Counted from the stretch's first letter, positions 1 through 6,145 are shown. The stretch: 64,000 bases of DNA from Pseudomonas lundensis (GCF_002269125.1 NZ_NQKI01000006.1:95974-159973); one strand, 5' to 3'. The notes: a model not told the origin generated them from the sequence alone. Numbers and translations are program-made.

Positions 1-36
1 TGTAGCGGTCAAACAATGCACGGAGCAAGACTTTAG

Positions 37-555
37 ATGGCGCAGCCTAAAACCATTCCTTACGATGATGCAATGCTGGCGGTTAACGCCAAAAAAATCT
101 GGCCGAAGGGCGTGGTTTTTGACTGGAAATCGTCTTCAACAAAACGGTTTCCTGCACCTTATAGTTTCCGGGTCTCTCTCGCGCTCGACGAGACACAAAC
201 AAAATTCGCTGAGGACTGGTTTGTCGAGCTTTACTACAAAAAAAGCTCCGTGCCCGGTGTGAGAGATACTATCTCGATTACGTTCATCGTGAACAAATCC
301 AGGGTCATAGCTATCGATGACAACGGCCACGGATCACACCTAAACAAAGTCGGCGTCGGGCTTCCTCAATACCAGCGCTCAATTGATTTTCCTCATCTGC
401 ACATTCCAATTCCCGAAAGCAGCTACGGTTATGCCGAACCGCTGAATAGCACTACTGTTCAGGAGCTTTGGGGTCTATTCTTGACGAAAGCGAACATTGC
501 TGGAGCCCCAAGAATAGAGCTTCCCGAATCAGGACAAATGGATCTAATCGTATGA
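37..555 (+). CDS. Hypothetical protein coupled to a DUF1828/DUF1829 gene
   Basis: A 172-residue soluble protein; I recognise no domain. It has no signal peptide or membrane segment. The sequence is mixed charged and aromatic, with a Lys/Trp-rich N-terminus (KKIWPKG near residues 19-25) and a His-rich stretch (FPHLHIPIP) near residues 118-126. The stop overlaps the start of the next gene as ATGA (552-555), so the two are almost certainly translated together and may act as a pair. It lies on the promoter-distal side of the early promoter, the place where lambda-type phages carry accessory lysogenic genes. No strong Shine-Dalgarno is visible before ATG 37 (GGAG is about 12 bases away), so the start is less certain than the frame. 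Confidence 0.7.
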   Translation: MAQPKTIPYDDAMLAVNAKKIWPKGVVFDWKSSSTKRFPAPYSFRVSLALDETQTKFAEDWFVELYYKKSSVPGVRDTISITFIVNKSRVIAIDDNGHGSHLNKVGVGLPQYQRSIDFPHLHIPIPESSYGYAEPLNSTTVQELWGLFLTKANIAGAPRIELPESGQMDLIV

Positions 556-1307
556 ATTGCACATTAATCAGCAGCCAGCTCGGCTTTAAGTGCAAGCCAG
601 TCACGGATGACGTCTTCTATCTGGAGTCGCCGCTGACTCTGGCTTTCGATGGAAATTTAATAGGCGCGTACGTCCAAAATCTTGGAAACGGGAATGTGCG
701 CATAAGCGATAACGCCGACACGCTGTTTGCCGCGATCACCCATGGCGTGAAGCCAACCGCCGCAAAAGGCCGAAAGCTGGCCGAGCTTGTGGAAATGAGC
801 GGTCTTGAGCTTTCGGATGACGGTGAAATTTTCAAATCGTGCAGCGAAGATCAGCTCGCCTATTACCTGGCCCGCTTCATAGAAGCAGCGGAGCACGTCA
901 GCTTCGCTTGCAACAAGCTCCGTCCATCGCCTATCTCGCGGTTTGATCGGGTGGTCGAAACGGCACTTCGCTCGGCATTCGCTGCCAGCTTGAAAACCGA
1001 TTTCCATATCATCGGCGCCAGCGGACACCAACTAACTTTGCCATTTGCTATTACGGGAGAGGATCGGGAGACAACTCTGATTCAGACGATCCCAACCAAG
1101 CACGGAAAGGTAGACTGGAGCCTGGTATATCGGGCCGTTGGTAAAATGCTCGATATCAAAAACGCCCACGGCAATACACACAGAAAGGTTGTTCTTGAGC
1201 CTGGCGACGAGGATGACAATCGGAAGGCCGCTACAGCGCTTGCTGATGCTGCAGAGGTGGTTATCTATACGGGGTCAACCCACCTGATCCAGGCATTTGC
1301 CGCCTAA
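552..1307 (+). CDS. DUF1828/DUF1829 domain protein (prophage accessory)
   Basis: A 251-residue protein. The N-terminal part (about residues 15-100) has the DUF1828 look: a beta-rich segment with GNGNVRISDNADTLFAA and a following LSDDGEIF strand. The C-terminal half (about 125-245) is consistent with DUF1829, which usually accompanies DUF1828. Function is not established to my knowledge. The start is ATG 552 inside the ATGA overlap with the upstream gene, not the longer in-frame opening at 468, which would overlap that gene by 88 bases. A terminator-like hairpin follows directly. Both genes sit where lambda keeps rexAB between the repressor and the left promoter, so expression in the lysogen and a protective role are plausible. 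That role is inference only. Confidence 0.75.
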   Translation: MNCTLISSQLGFKCKPVTDDVFYLESPLTLAFDGNLIGAYVQNLGNGNVRISDNADTLFAAITHGVKPTAAKGRKLAELVEMSGLELSDDGEIFKSCSEDQLAYYLARFIEAAEHVSFACNKLRPSPISRFDRVVETALRSAFAASLKTDFHIIGASGHQLTLPFAITGEDRETTLIQTIPTKHGKVDWSLVYRAVGKMLDIKNAHGNTHRKVVLEPGDEDDNRKAATALADAAEVVIYTGSTHLIQAFAA

Positions 1308-1312
1308 ACCCG

Positions 1313-1338
1313 AGCCCGGCCCAGCGCCGGGCTTCTTG
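1313..1338 (+). terminator. Rho-independent terminator after the DUF1828 gene
   Basis: AGCCCGGC (1313-1320) pairs perfectly with GCCGGGCT (1326-1333) across a 5-base loop, followed by the T-rich tail TCTTGT. It lies 5 bases past the stop of the DUF1828 gene. The tail is interrupted, so termination may be partial. Confidence 0.65.
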
Positions 1339-1400
1339 TATCTGGCGATCCCCTGCCCTGTTAAGGTAGCGTTCTCAGATCGCAATGGACGCATCGAAGA

Positions 1401-1727
1401 ATGGACTTACGGAAGACATTGGCAGCTGCCCTACTAATATCGGTTAGCACGCAGGCCGTGTCAGGTGACGACGCCAACCCTATCGCTGCCGCGATATTTC
1501 TGACCATTTGCGCGCCGACCCTTTTAATTGGGGCTACCACGTCTCTCACGACCGAGCCGCCAGAGGTTTTCAAGTCAGCCAAGACCGACGCCCTGGCGTT
1601 CATTGGTTCGGACGGAGAGATTCGCGGGGCCCAGTTTGAGCAGGCCTCCAGATACTACCGCTCGACCAGCGCACCGCCGCTTATGTCAGACACGCAACTG
1701 GCCCTGGCGATTGCAGTACTCCCCTGA
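1401..1727 (+). CDS. DUF2388 domain exported protein
   Basis: A 108-residue protein with an N-terminal signal peptide (positive MDLRK, hydrophobic core AAALLISV, likely cleavage around residues 20-23) and a C-terminal DUF2388 core. The core shows TDALAFIGSDGEIRGA (about 63-78) and SDTQLALAI (about 96-104). DUF2388 is a small Pseudomonas periplasmic family of unknown role. No convincing Shine-Dalgarno lies upstream, so the start rests on the signal peptide. Finding an exported host-type protein between phage genes suggests a cargo gene that may alter the lysogen envelope. Confidence 0.7.
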   Translation: MDLRKTLAAALLISVSTQAVSGDDANPIAAAIFLTICAPTLLIGATTSLTTEPPEVFKSAKTDALAFIGSDGEIRGAQFEQASRYYRSTSAPPLMSDTQLALAIAVLP

Positions 1728-1832
1728 GTCTTCCTTGGCGGCGGAAGTGTTGTAGCGGAACATCCCTGCCATAAATGGTGGCTGTGCGCCACGAATGGTA
1801 AAGTGCGGGCCTTTCATATGGAGAGCTTAAGG

Positions 1833-2489
1833 ATGAAGGCTTCAATAGTAGGGATTTCTATCGCCGCCCTGGTCGCAGTCTGCTGCTGGTTTGGGTGGGG
1901 CGCCTACCAGAGTCACCAAGAGAGCAGCCAGGCATTAAGCGCGGTTCAGGCATCGGCGGTTTTATTCGAAAGGCAGATTTCTGCTCGGGATGAGGATGGC
2001 ATAACCCTTGCTGAGTACTCGAGTCGCGCATCCGGCACATTGGAGTCACTGGATAAAGAGGCTGGCAAGCTGGCCTCGGTGGACTGGTCTCACCGCCCTG
2101 CTGACAGAGATGTAGCGCTCGCATTCATTGACGGGTGCAAGGCAATGACAAGACTCGCTTCCGCTAGGGTCCGCCTTATGGTGGAGGAGAGTAACGCCCA
2201 GGAAGCATATGATCGGGCCACCAAGGAACTCCACGAGGCCTCATCTTCAGAAAGGGAGTGGAAGCATAAAAGGTTCGCTTCTGCTTCAGATGATCTGATA
2301 GCCACACTTCAGAAGAAGATCGATGAATCCAAAGGCGCAAAAGGAAAAATTGAGAAGTTTCTTGCCGCTGATGATGCCGTGAAAACTGCCTTTGGCGAGA
2401 ACAAAGGGCTCTCCAAGCCCGTCGCCGAAGACTTCAGGAAAAGCATCTCGCCTCCCCCTCCAGAAAAAGATAGCGACGCGAAAAGCTAG
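1833..2489 (+). CDS. Membrane-anchored coiled-coil protein, function unknown
   Basis: About 218 residues from ATG 1833. Upstream in-frame GTG 1803 and ATG 1818 exist, but GGAG at 1820-1823 sits 9 bases before 1833. A single N-terminal membrane helix (ASIVGISIAALVAVCCWFGW, about residues 3-22) is followed by a long charged, alpha-helical region rich in Ala, Glu and Lys (about 30-200). The tail contains a Pro run (SPPPPEK). The helix could be an uncleaved anchor, placing the coiled coil in the periplasm. I recognise no family. Together with the preceding exported protein it forms an envelope-directed pair in the presumed immunity region. Some phage exclusion proteins have this architecture, but similarity of shape is not evidence of function. 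Confidence 0.65.
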   Translation: MKASIVGISIAALVAVCCWFGWGAYQSHQESSQALSAVQASAVLFERQISARDEDGITLAEYSSRASGTLESLDKEAGKLASVDWSHRPADRDVALAFIDGCKAMTRLASARVRLMVEESNAQEAYDRATKELHEASSSEREWKHKRFASASDDLIATLQKKIDESKGAKGKIEKFLAADDAVKTAFGENKGLSKPVAEDFRKSISPPPPEKDSDAKS

Positions 2490-2507
2490 TCTTTCGTGAA
2501 GCCTCGA

Positions 2508-2531
2508 AGCCCGCCACTGAGCGGGCTTTTT
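2508..2531. terminator. Rho-independent terminator, possibly bidirectional
   Basis: AGCCCGC (2508-2514) and GCGGGCT (2521-2527) form a 7-bp stem with loop CACTGA, followed by a run of T. It lies between the convergent coiled-coil gene (plus strand) and the DUF1654 gene (minus strand) and mainly serves the plus strand. Confidence 0.85.
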
Positions 2532-2538
2532 ATGCCTA

Positions 2539-2853
2539 TCAGAAAGGCGCTGGCTCCTCCTCTACCGCCTCGACCACTTCAATTGGGCGCTCATCATCCG
2601 CGCTTGCTTCCCACCTTAGCGTCACCGTCTCGTCATCGTTGAAGGTAATGTCGATGCCGTCCGTCTCGGCCAGCAAGCCCATTACCTCGCCCCACTCCCT
2701 ATCCCCGTCGGTATCCAGCCGATGAATCTTCACCCAGCGCCGCTCTTGCGAAAATGGGTGATTGATCATTCCTGAAACTCGCAGCCCCAGGCGTTCCACT
2801 CCGGACATCTCAACTCGTACTGCTGGTTTCGCCTTCGCCTGCGCCATACCCAT
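2539..2853 (-). CDS. DUF1654 domain phage protein
   Basis: A 104-residue protein matching the Pseudomonas phage/prophage family DUF1654. The core is GVERLGLRVSGMINHP, then VKIHRLDTDGDREWGEVM, LLAETDGIDITF and a final VTLRWEA strand. The C-terminus is very acidic (EEEPAPF). Start choice: the frame is open further upstream, but AAGGAGG lies 5 bases before ATG 2853, and ATG 2847 (MAQAK) is an alternative. It is transcribed away from the early promoter, from the same intergenic region, and ends at the shared terminator. Function is not known; its position opposite the early operon suggests a regulatory or lysogeny-phase role. Confidence 0.8.
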   Translation of the reverse strand: MGMAQAKAKPAVRVEMSGVERLGLRVSGMINHPFSQERRWVKIHRLDTDGDREWGEVMGLLAETDGIDITFNDDETVTLRWEASADDERPIEVVEAVEEEPAPF

Positions 2854-2934
2854 ACACTCCTCCTTTGCTGTACATATAACCAGTAGTAGAAAAATCATAG
2901 CTCGACCATGTAGCAGGCGTAAACAGATTTCGGC

Positions 2935-2985
2935 CGTGTTTATTTGCAAAAATAAATCACATTTTGTGTTGACGAAATAAACACG
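2935..2985. promoter_or_regulatory. Putative repressor operator overlapping the early promoter
   Basis: CGTGTTTATTT (2935-2945) and AAATAAACACG (2975-2985) are a perfect 11-bp inverted repeat with a 29-base spacer. A third, degenerate half-site (AAAATAAATCA) lies about 2948-2958. The right arm covers the spacer of the promoter at 2969-2996, so a bound repressor would block it. The left arm lies just upstream of the DUF1654 gene on the other strand. No repressor gene is inside the window; it should lie to the left. Confidence 0.6.
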
Positions 2986-2996
2986 ATGCGTGATAG
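2969..2996 (+). promoter_or_regulatory. Early (pL-like) sigma-70 promoter
   Basis: TTGACG (-35, 2969-2974), a 16-base spacer and TGATAG (-10, 2991-2996). It is the first good promoter ahead of the long plus-strand gene run ending with the integrase and is overlapped by the inverted-repeat operator. Start-site mapping would confirm it. Confidence 0.6.
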
Positions 2997-3047
2997 TTCA
3001 CCCCATCGAGTCACCCAACAGGGACTCGCCAGGGCCTCACGGCTCGC

Positions 3048-3117
3048 CGCTCTTTAAAAACTTGATGAACGCCGAGCTGGCCGATGCATAGCCAGCGGAC
3101 GTACCGCGCAACGGTAC
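3048..3117 (+). promoter_or_regulatory. nut-like antitermination site (boxA plus hairpins)
   Basis: CGCTCTTTAAAAA (3048-3060) closely matches the boxA consensus of rRNA leaders and lambdoid nut sites (GCTCTTTAACA). Downstream, GCTGGC/GCCAGC (3076-3081/3091-3096) forms one hairpin. GTACCG-CGCAA-CGGTAC (3101-3117) forms a second with a GNRA-like five-base loop, as expected for boxB. The site lies about 50 bases after the early promoter and before several hairpins, which fits an N-like or host Nus antitermination system. No N-like protein was recognised. Confidence 0.55.
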
Positions 3118-3310
3118 GCAGCGATTCGACCTAATGTCGGCGCTGGGCATAGGAGACCTCATTCGGAGGGCGCAGCTGGAGAGGCTGCGTGGTGGCAAGT
3201 AAGCGTCTGGCCTTGGGACCTTGATCCCCTGTCGCGCTGAAAGTCATCAACGGGAAAGCGACCGTTGGCCTATGCAAGGAATAGAGATTACCGGCCCGCC
3301 GAGTGTGGGC
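3118..3310 (+). other. Structured non-coding early leader
   Basis: No plausible coding frame. It contains further inverted repeats: CGCAGC/GCTGCG near 3171-3189, and CCGGCCC (3291-3297) with GGGCCGG (3307-3313). This is untranslated leader of the early operon between the nut-like site and the first repeated hairpin. Confidence 0.4.
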
Positions 3311-3360
3311 CGGATGCTCTCCAGGTGGCCCTATCTCAGGGCCACGCGGAAAGCAGGAGA
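3311..3360 (+). repeat. Early leader repeat A, copy 1 (hairpin plus RBS)
   Basis: A 50-base element repeated almost exactly at 3709-3757. Its core is the hairpin GTGGCCCT (3325-3332)/AGGGCCAC (3338-3345), followed by the shared tail GCGGAAAGCAGGAGA that supplies the Shine-Dalgarno for ATG 3366. The copies differ in the loop (ATCTC here, ACTC there), so the stem is kept while the loop varies. Confidence 0.8.
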
Positions 3361-3365
3361 AGCAG

Positions 3366-3650
3366 ATGCAGCTTCACATTGATGTTGATGCGACAAAAAC
3401 AATCGCACTAATTGAATCCATGCGAGCCGACCTAGCTGCCCTTAAACAGATTCCCGAGTTTCCCGTCGATGAACTCCTTCGCCTTGGTGATGGCCTGCTC
3501 TCTCACCTCGCCGTAGGGGGCGGATGCGCCACAGTCGTTGCATGTGATGGTCGACTCGTCGTTCAGGTCGTCGGGGTGCTGGAAGTCTTTGCAGCCGCAC
3601 TTGCTGCACTGAAGCTCTATGTTCATGCGGTATTGCCTCAACGGTTGTAG
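3366..3650 (+). CDS. Doubtful early small protein overlapping an antisense gene
   Basis: 94 residues from ATG 3366, which has a good AGGAGA site supplied by leader repeat A. The first 35 or so residues (MQLHIDVDATKTIALIES) look like normal coding sequence. From about residue 23 onward the frame lies antisense to a well-supported zinc-ribbon gene (3432-3626) and becomes Ala/Val/Leu-rich, as shadow frames often do. Either the translated product is real with an overprinted C-terminus, or a formerly shorter gene has lost its stop. No family recognised. Confidence 0.4.
   Translation: MQLHIDVDATKTIALIESMRADLAALKQIPEFPVDELLRLGDGLLSHLAVGGGCATVVACDGRLVVQVVGVLEVFAAALAALKLYVHAVLPQRL
3432..3626 (-). CDS. 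Small zinc-ribbon protein
   Basis: 64 residues starting at ATG 3626, with GAGG 9 bases upstream on the minus strand. Two CxxC-type knuckles, CSKCGCKDF (residues 7-15) and CNDCGA (about 33-38), make a compact zinc ribbon of the kind common in tailed-phage early regions. A helical tail (REQAITKAKEFIDGKL) follows. It is transcribed against the early operon and lies wholly inside a plus-strand frame. It may bind nucleic acid or act as a small regulator; there is no direct evidence of a target. Confidence 0.7.
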   Translation of the reverse strand: MNIELQCSKCGCKDFQHPDDLNDESTITCNDCGASAPYGEVREQAITKAKEFIDGKLGNLFKGS

Positions 3651-3708
3651 GGACTGGAGAGGCTAGCACGGCCCGGCGTGGGTAAATATCCGGGCACCAA
3701 ATTCAAGT

Positions 3709-3757
3709 CGGATGCTCTCCAGGTGGCCCTACTCAGGGCCACGCGGAAAGCAGGAGA
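3709..3757 (+). repeat. Early leader repeat A, copy 2
   Basis: The second copy of the element at 3311-3360. The first 22 bases are identical, the loop is shortened to ACTC (3731-3734), and the stem GTGGCCCT/AGGGCCAC and the tail through GCAGGAGA are identical. It supplies the ribosome-binding site for ATG 3763. Confidence 0.8.
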
Positions 3758-3762
3758 GTGAG

Positions 3763-3996
3763 ATGAACGAAGAACAGATTGAGCGGTTTCGCCAGATTAT
3801 TCAGGAGATCGCGACGGATGAAAGCGTCACTTTTGATGAGGCTTTCGCCATCGCTTCAAACTACCTGGCCTACTGGGTAAGTGAAATGCCCAAAGGAAGA
3901 CCTTCCGCTGGCGGCGGTAGTTCGTCTCAGGCTAGTCGAAGCCAGCCAGACCAGTCGCTTGACTCAGAGACAAACACTGAAGGATCGGCAGGGTAG
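3763..3996 (+). CDS. Hypothetical early phage protein
   Basis: 77 residues from ATG 3763, placed 6 bases after the GCAGGAGA site of repeat A; the longer frame from 3712 runs through the repeat and is not credible. The N-terminal half is helical (MNEEQIERFRQIIQEIATDE, then FDEAFAIASNYLAYWV). The C-terminal half is Ser/Gly/Gln-rich and probably disordered (GGGSSSQASRSQPDQ). Its last 70 bases overlap the convergent DUF2622-like gene, which may explain the low complexity. No family recognised. Confidence 0.6.
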   Translation: MNEEQIERFRQIIQEIATDESVTFDEAFAIASNYLAYWVSEMPKGRPSAGGGSSSQASRSQPDQSLDSETNTEGSAG

Positions 3997-4208
3997 GAGA
4001 AGGGGGCGGCAATAGTCTTAACTTTCTCCCTCAGCTCATAGGTTCCCAGCGAGCTTGCTCCGTAGTAGGTGCCAGGCGGCATCCTGAGAACCCCATTATC
4101 CCCTTGAACCGTCCTTTTGAGGCCAAGCGATTCCAGTGCCTTATGCAGGTCTGCGTATTCCTCGCCGTCAGCCTTGAAGATCTCAACCCGCACCATGTAA
4201 TTCGCCAT
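3927..4208 (-). CDS. DUF2622-like small protein
   Basis: 93 residues from ATG 4208, with AAGGA 8 bases upstream on the minus strand. The pattern MANYMVRVEIFKADGEEYADLHKALESLG followed by LPPGTYY-like MPPGTYYGASSLG fits DUF2622, a small enterobacterial and phage family with a ferredoxin-like look and no established function. It is convergent with the plus-strand gene ending at 3996 (70-base overlap) and, like the zinc-ribbon gene, runs against the early operon. A pair of TCGACTGTGGA repeats (about 4227 and 4253) lies in its upstream region and may be part of its control. Confidence 0.7.
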   Translation of the reverse strand: MANYMVRVEIFKADGEEYADLHKALESLGLKRTVQGDNGVLRMPPGTYYGASSLGTYELREKVKTIAAPFSYPADPSVFVSESSDWSGWLRLA

Positions 4209-4325
4209 AACTGCATTCCTTGTTTCGACTGTGGAGGCCGAAGCATATGGTTTTCCCTCGACTGTGGAAAGCGAGGAAACAGGGAGCCTGCCCCTGTAAA
4301 AACAGGCGACCACATTGATTCAAGC

Positions 4326-4419
4326 CGGTGACCGACGCCAGTAGCGGGTCACGGCGGAAAGCATCACTGAGCAGCCTTCTCGCGAGGGCTGCTTGGGATG
4401 ACAACCGGGAGTAAGTGAA
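4326..4419 (+). repeat. Early leader with two hairpins (degenerate A plus type B)
   Basis: First hairpin: GTGACC with GGTCAC (about 4328-4352), followed by GGCGGAAAGCA, the same tail as repeat A. Second hairpin: AGCAGCC (4370-4376)/GGCTGCT (4387-4393), followed by TTGGGATGACAACCGGGAG. That last stretch recurs in altered form at 4713-4731. It ends in the Shine-Dalgarno for ATG 4420. Confidence 0.6.
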
Positions 4420-4674
4420 ATGCCGAAGTACATGCTCGACTACATCCGGCTTTGCCGGGAATGCAGCCTTGATCTGCGCACGATCGGCAACATGATCAGC
4501 ATCGTGATTCCAACTCTGCAGCGTGAGGCGGCAGGACTGCGCAGCGCGGTGAGCGAGTTTTCCGGAGCCTTCCCTGAGCTAGAGCAAGACGCCGAACTGC
4601 TGGAGTCAGCCATACGCGCAGGCCTCCAGCGCTGTTCGCCTCAGCCACACCAGCAAGAGCTGTTCGCAGCATGA
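4420..4674 (+). CDS. Hypothetical early phage protein
   Basis: 84 residues from ATG 4420, with GGGAG 8 bases upstream. Mostly alpha-helical by composition. There are two cysteines near the N-terminus (LCRECSLDL, residues 12-19) and a Leu/Ala-rich helix (REAAGLRSAVSEF, about 35-47). No motif is strong enough to name a family. It belongs to the series of small early genes that each follow a hairpin. Confidence 0.6.
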   Translation: MPKYMLDYIRLCRECSLDLRTIGNMISIVIPTLQREAAGLRSAVSEFSGAFPELEQDAELLESAIRAGLQRCSPQPHQQELFAA

Positions 4675-4689
4675 CGGACCTTTTCACTG

Positions 4690-4733
4690 ATGCCCATCCA
4701 GAGCGGTGGGCATTGGGAAAACAACCGAGGGCA
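4690..4733 (+). repeat. Early leader repeat B, copy 2
   Basis: Hairpin ATGCCCA (4690-4696)/TGGGCAT (4707-4713), followed by TTGGGAAAACAACCGAGGG. That tail matches the one after the hairpin at 4370-4393 (TTGGGA..ACAACCG.G). It supplies GAGGG before ATG 4739. Confidence 0.6.
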
Positions 4734-4738
4734 AGACA

Positions 4739-4969
4739 ATGACGCAAACATTTGAACAGGGCTGGGCTGCTCGCTCGTTCGGAGAGCAGTTCCCAGGCAT
4801 GGATGCTAAAGATGCTGAGCGCCTGGACCGCCTGAATCATGCGATCACAGACCTGTACATGGCCGACATGCTGACGGATAGCCAAATCAAGGCTATCAGG
4901 GAGAAGAAGATGCCCAAAGCCGTCAGCAAGGCGGTGGCGAGGATGAAGGCAAGCGCTACGTCAGCCTGA
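4739..4969 (+). CDS. Hypothetical early phage protein
   Basis: 76 residues from ATG 4739, with GAGGG 7-8 bases upstream; the longer frame from 4706 runs through the hairpin. Charged and helical, with a Lys-rich C-terminus (REKKMPKAVSKAVARMKAS) that could bind nucleic acid. No family recognised. Confidence 0.6.
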   Translation: MTQTFEQGWAARSFGEQFPGMDAKDAERLDRLNHAITDLYMADMLTDSQIKAIREKKMPKAVSKAVARMKASATSA

Positions 4970-5018
4970 CGCAAACTGCCCGAGGCCCTGGTACTCCCCA
5001 GCACCAGGCTGCATCGGA

Positions 5019-5144
5019 GTGTGATTTGTGGATCGGTTCGACGGTATGAAGGCCGGTATCGCCACAGATACGCAGCGTAAGGCGACGGGCGCCCGGTAGC
5101 CGAACGCGTAAGTCTTCCAGGTTCGATTCCTGGGCAGATCACAC
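5019..5144 (+). ncRNA. tRNA-like structured RNA candidate
   Basis: GTGTGATTTGT (5019-5029) pairs along 11 bases, with two G-U pairs, with GCAGATCACAC (5134-5144), forming an acceptor-like closing stem. Immediately inside the 3' strand is a canonical T-arm, CCAGG-TTCGATT-CCTGG (5117-5133), whose loop fits TTCRANY, set exactly 7 bases before a would-be discriminator base. Further hairpins (GTATC-GCCACA-GATAC; GGGCGCCC) lie inside. At about 119 bases from 5023 to 5141 and without an encoded CCA it is not an ordinary tRNA. It could be a decayed tRNA or a phage RNA using the fold. Confidence 0.4.
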
Positions 5145-5542
5145 CCCGATGCGGACGAGTACACACCGCGAAAGCGGCCCCTGCATTCACCAACCACCCA
5201 GCACGGAGGATTTGCACCCATGCACCAGTAACCGATCCACCCGCGTGGCACAGCAAGCCTGAAGGCTGCGCCCAACACCCATACAGGCAGCGGACAGCAG
5301 GGCCGACGATGTGACCGCGCATCAACCGGAGTTCCGGTAGGCACAACCGAAATGACGACGATGTACCGCAGGCGAGTCCGAGGGCATAGCTGGCCAGACT
5401 TGACGCACGGGAGGAAGCGCTCCCCGCCTGCATCCCCCTCCCCCGACATCACTCGCATGCACTCCCCTCCGCGCCCAACGGCAACCAGCGGAGCGGATGA
5501 GTGCAGCCGGGTTTTGTTGGATCAACCACAGAGGATTCAGTC
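5145..5542 (+). other. Non-coding block of the early region
   Basis: About 400 bases without a credible gene. AACCGATCCAC (5230-5240) is the exact complement of GTGGATCGGTT (5028-5038) inside the tRNA-like element, so two alternative folds compete. GGAGGATTTGCACCC precedes a three-codon frame (ATG CAC CAG stop, 5221-5232), which may be a minimal leader. An Arg-rich frame opening at 5352 overlaps the next gene for most of its length and is not supported. Confidence 0.4.
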
Positions 5543-5842
5543 ATGGACTACATGGCAGACCAGATGGACCGCCAGATTGAAGGCGCCCAGCTTGCCCACG
5601 ATGACGCAATGCTTGCTGGTCGTTCGGCAGCGTTTCCTTCTGCGCCAGATCACCAGTGTGGTCGCGAGTACGGCATCACCATCCGCGACCACTTCGCAAC
5701 TCACGCCATGCAGGCGCTGATTTCAACTGCGGTTCGCCCAAGCATTTTCGGGCTGGATGGCGCCGAAAGCGATACCGCCAAAGCCGCTTACAAGATGGCG
5801 GACGCAATGCTCGCTTCTCGTGCCTTCCTGTGCACCGCCTAA
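5543..5842 (+). CDS. Hypothetical early phage protein
   Basis: 99 residues from ATG 5543, with GAGG 8 bases upstream; the upstream in-frame ATG 5501 lacks a ribosome site. The core YGITIRDHFATHAMQALIS and DTAKAAYKMADAMLASRA is a pattern seen in small phage proteins whose family I cannot name with certainty. Probably a soluble helical protein. It heads a tightly spaced run of genes (gaps of 21 bases or fewer, then overlaps). Confidence 0.7.
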   Translation: MDYMADQMDRQIEGAQLAHDDAMLAGRSAAFPSAPDHQCGREYGITIRDHFATHAMQALISTAVRPSIFGLDGAESDTAKAAYKMADAMLASRAFLCTA

Positions 5843-5863
5843 CCCCAAACACTGGAGGTCGCC

Positions 5864-6124
5864 ATGGCCCGCACTTACGAATATTGGACGGTCAAGGGCG
5901 GCGAGGACGTTGCCATCAGCCTGACCGTCGCATATTTCTCAGCCCGAAAAGGCAACTTCAGCTCCCAAGCCGCTGATCCCGACGAGTACTTCGGACATTG
6001 CGAAATCAATTGGGAGTCGAAAGACGACACCAGCTTCATGACTGAATCAGAAATCGCCTCGATGGAAGAATGGCTTGTAAACGAGCATTCCGAGTATCTG
6101 GCCGATCAGGACTACTACGACTAA
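5864..6124 (+). CDS. Hypothetical acidic phage protein
   Basis: 86 residues with a GGAGG site 6 bases before ATG 5864. Acidic throughout, ending in DQDYYD; the middle has two aromatic strands (VAISLTVAYFSA, DEYFGHCEINWES). No recognised family. Confidence 0.65.
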   Translation: MARTYEYWTVKGGEDVAISLTVAYFSARKGNFSSQAADPDEYFGHCEINWESKDDTSFMTESEIASMEEWLVNEHSEYLADQDYYD

Positions 6125-6145
6125 CCCGCCACCCTGGAGGCGACC

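Noticed and set aside
5352..5720. Arg-rich 122-codon frame that could be an N-like antiterminator
   Set aside because: More than half of it overlaps the 5543 gene in another frame, and it has no ribosome site; the Arg-rich start alone is not enough.
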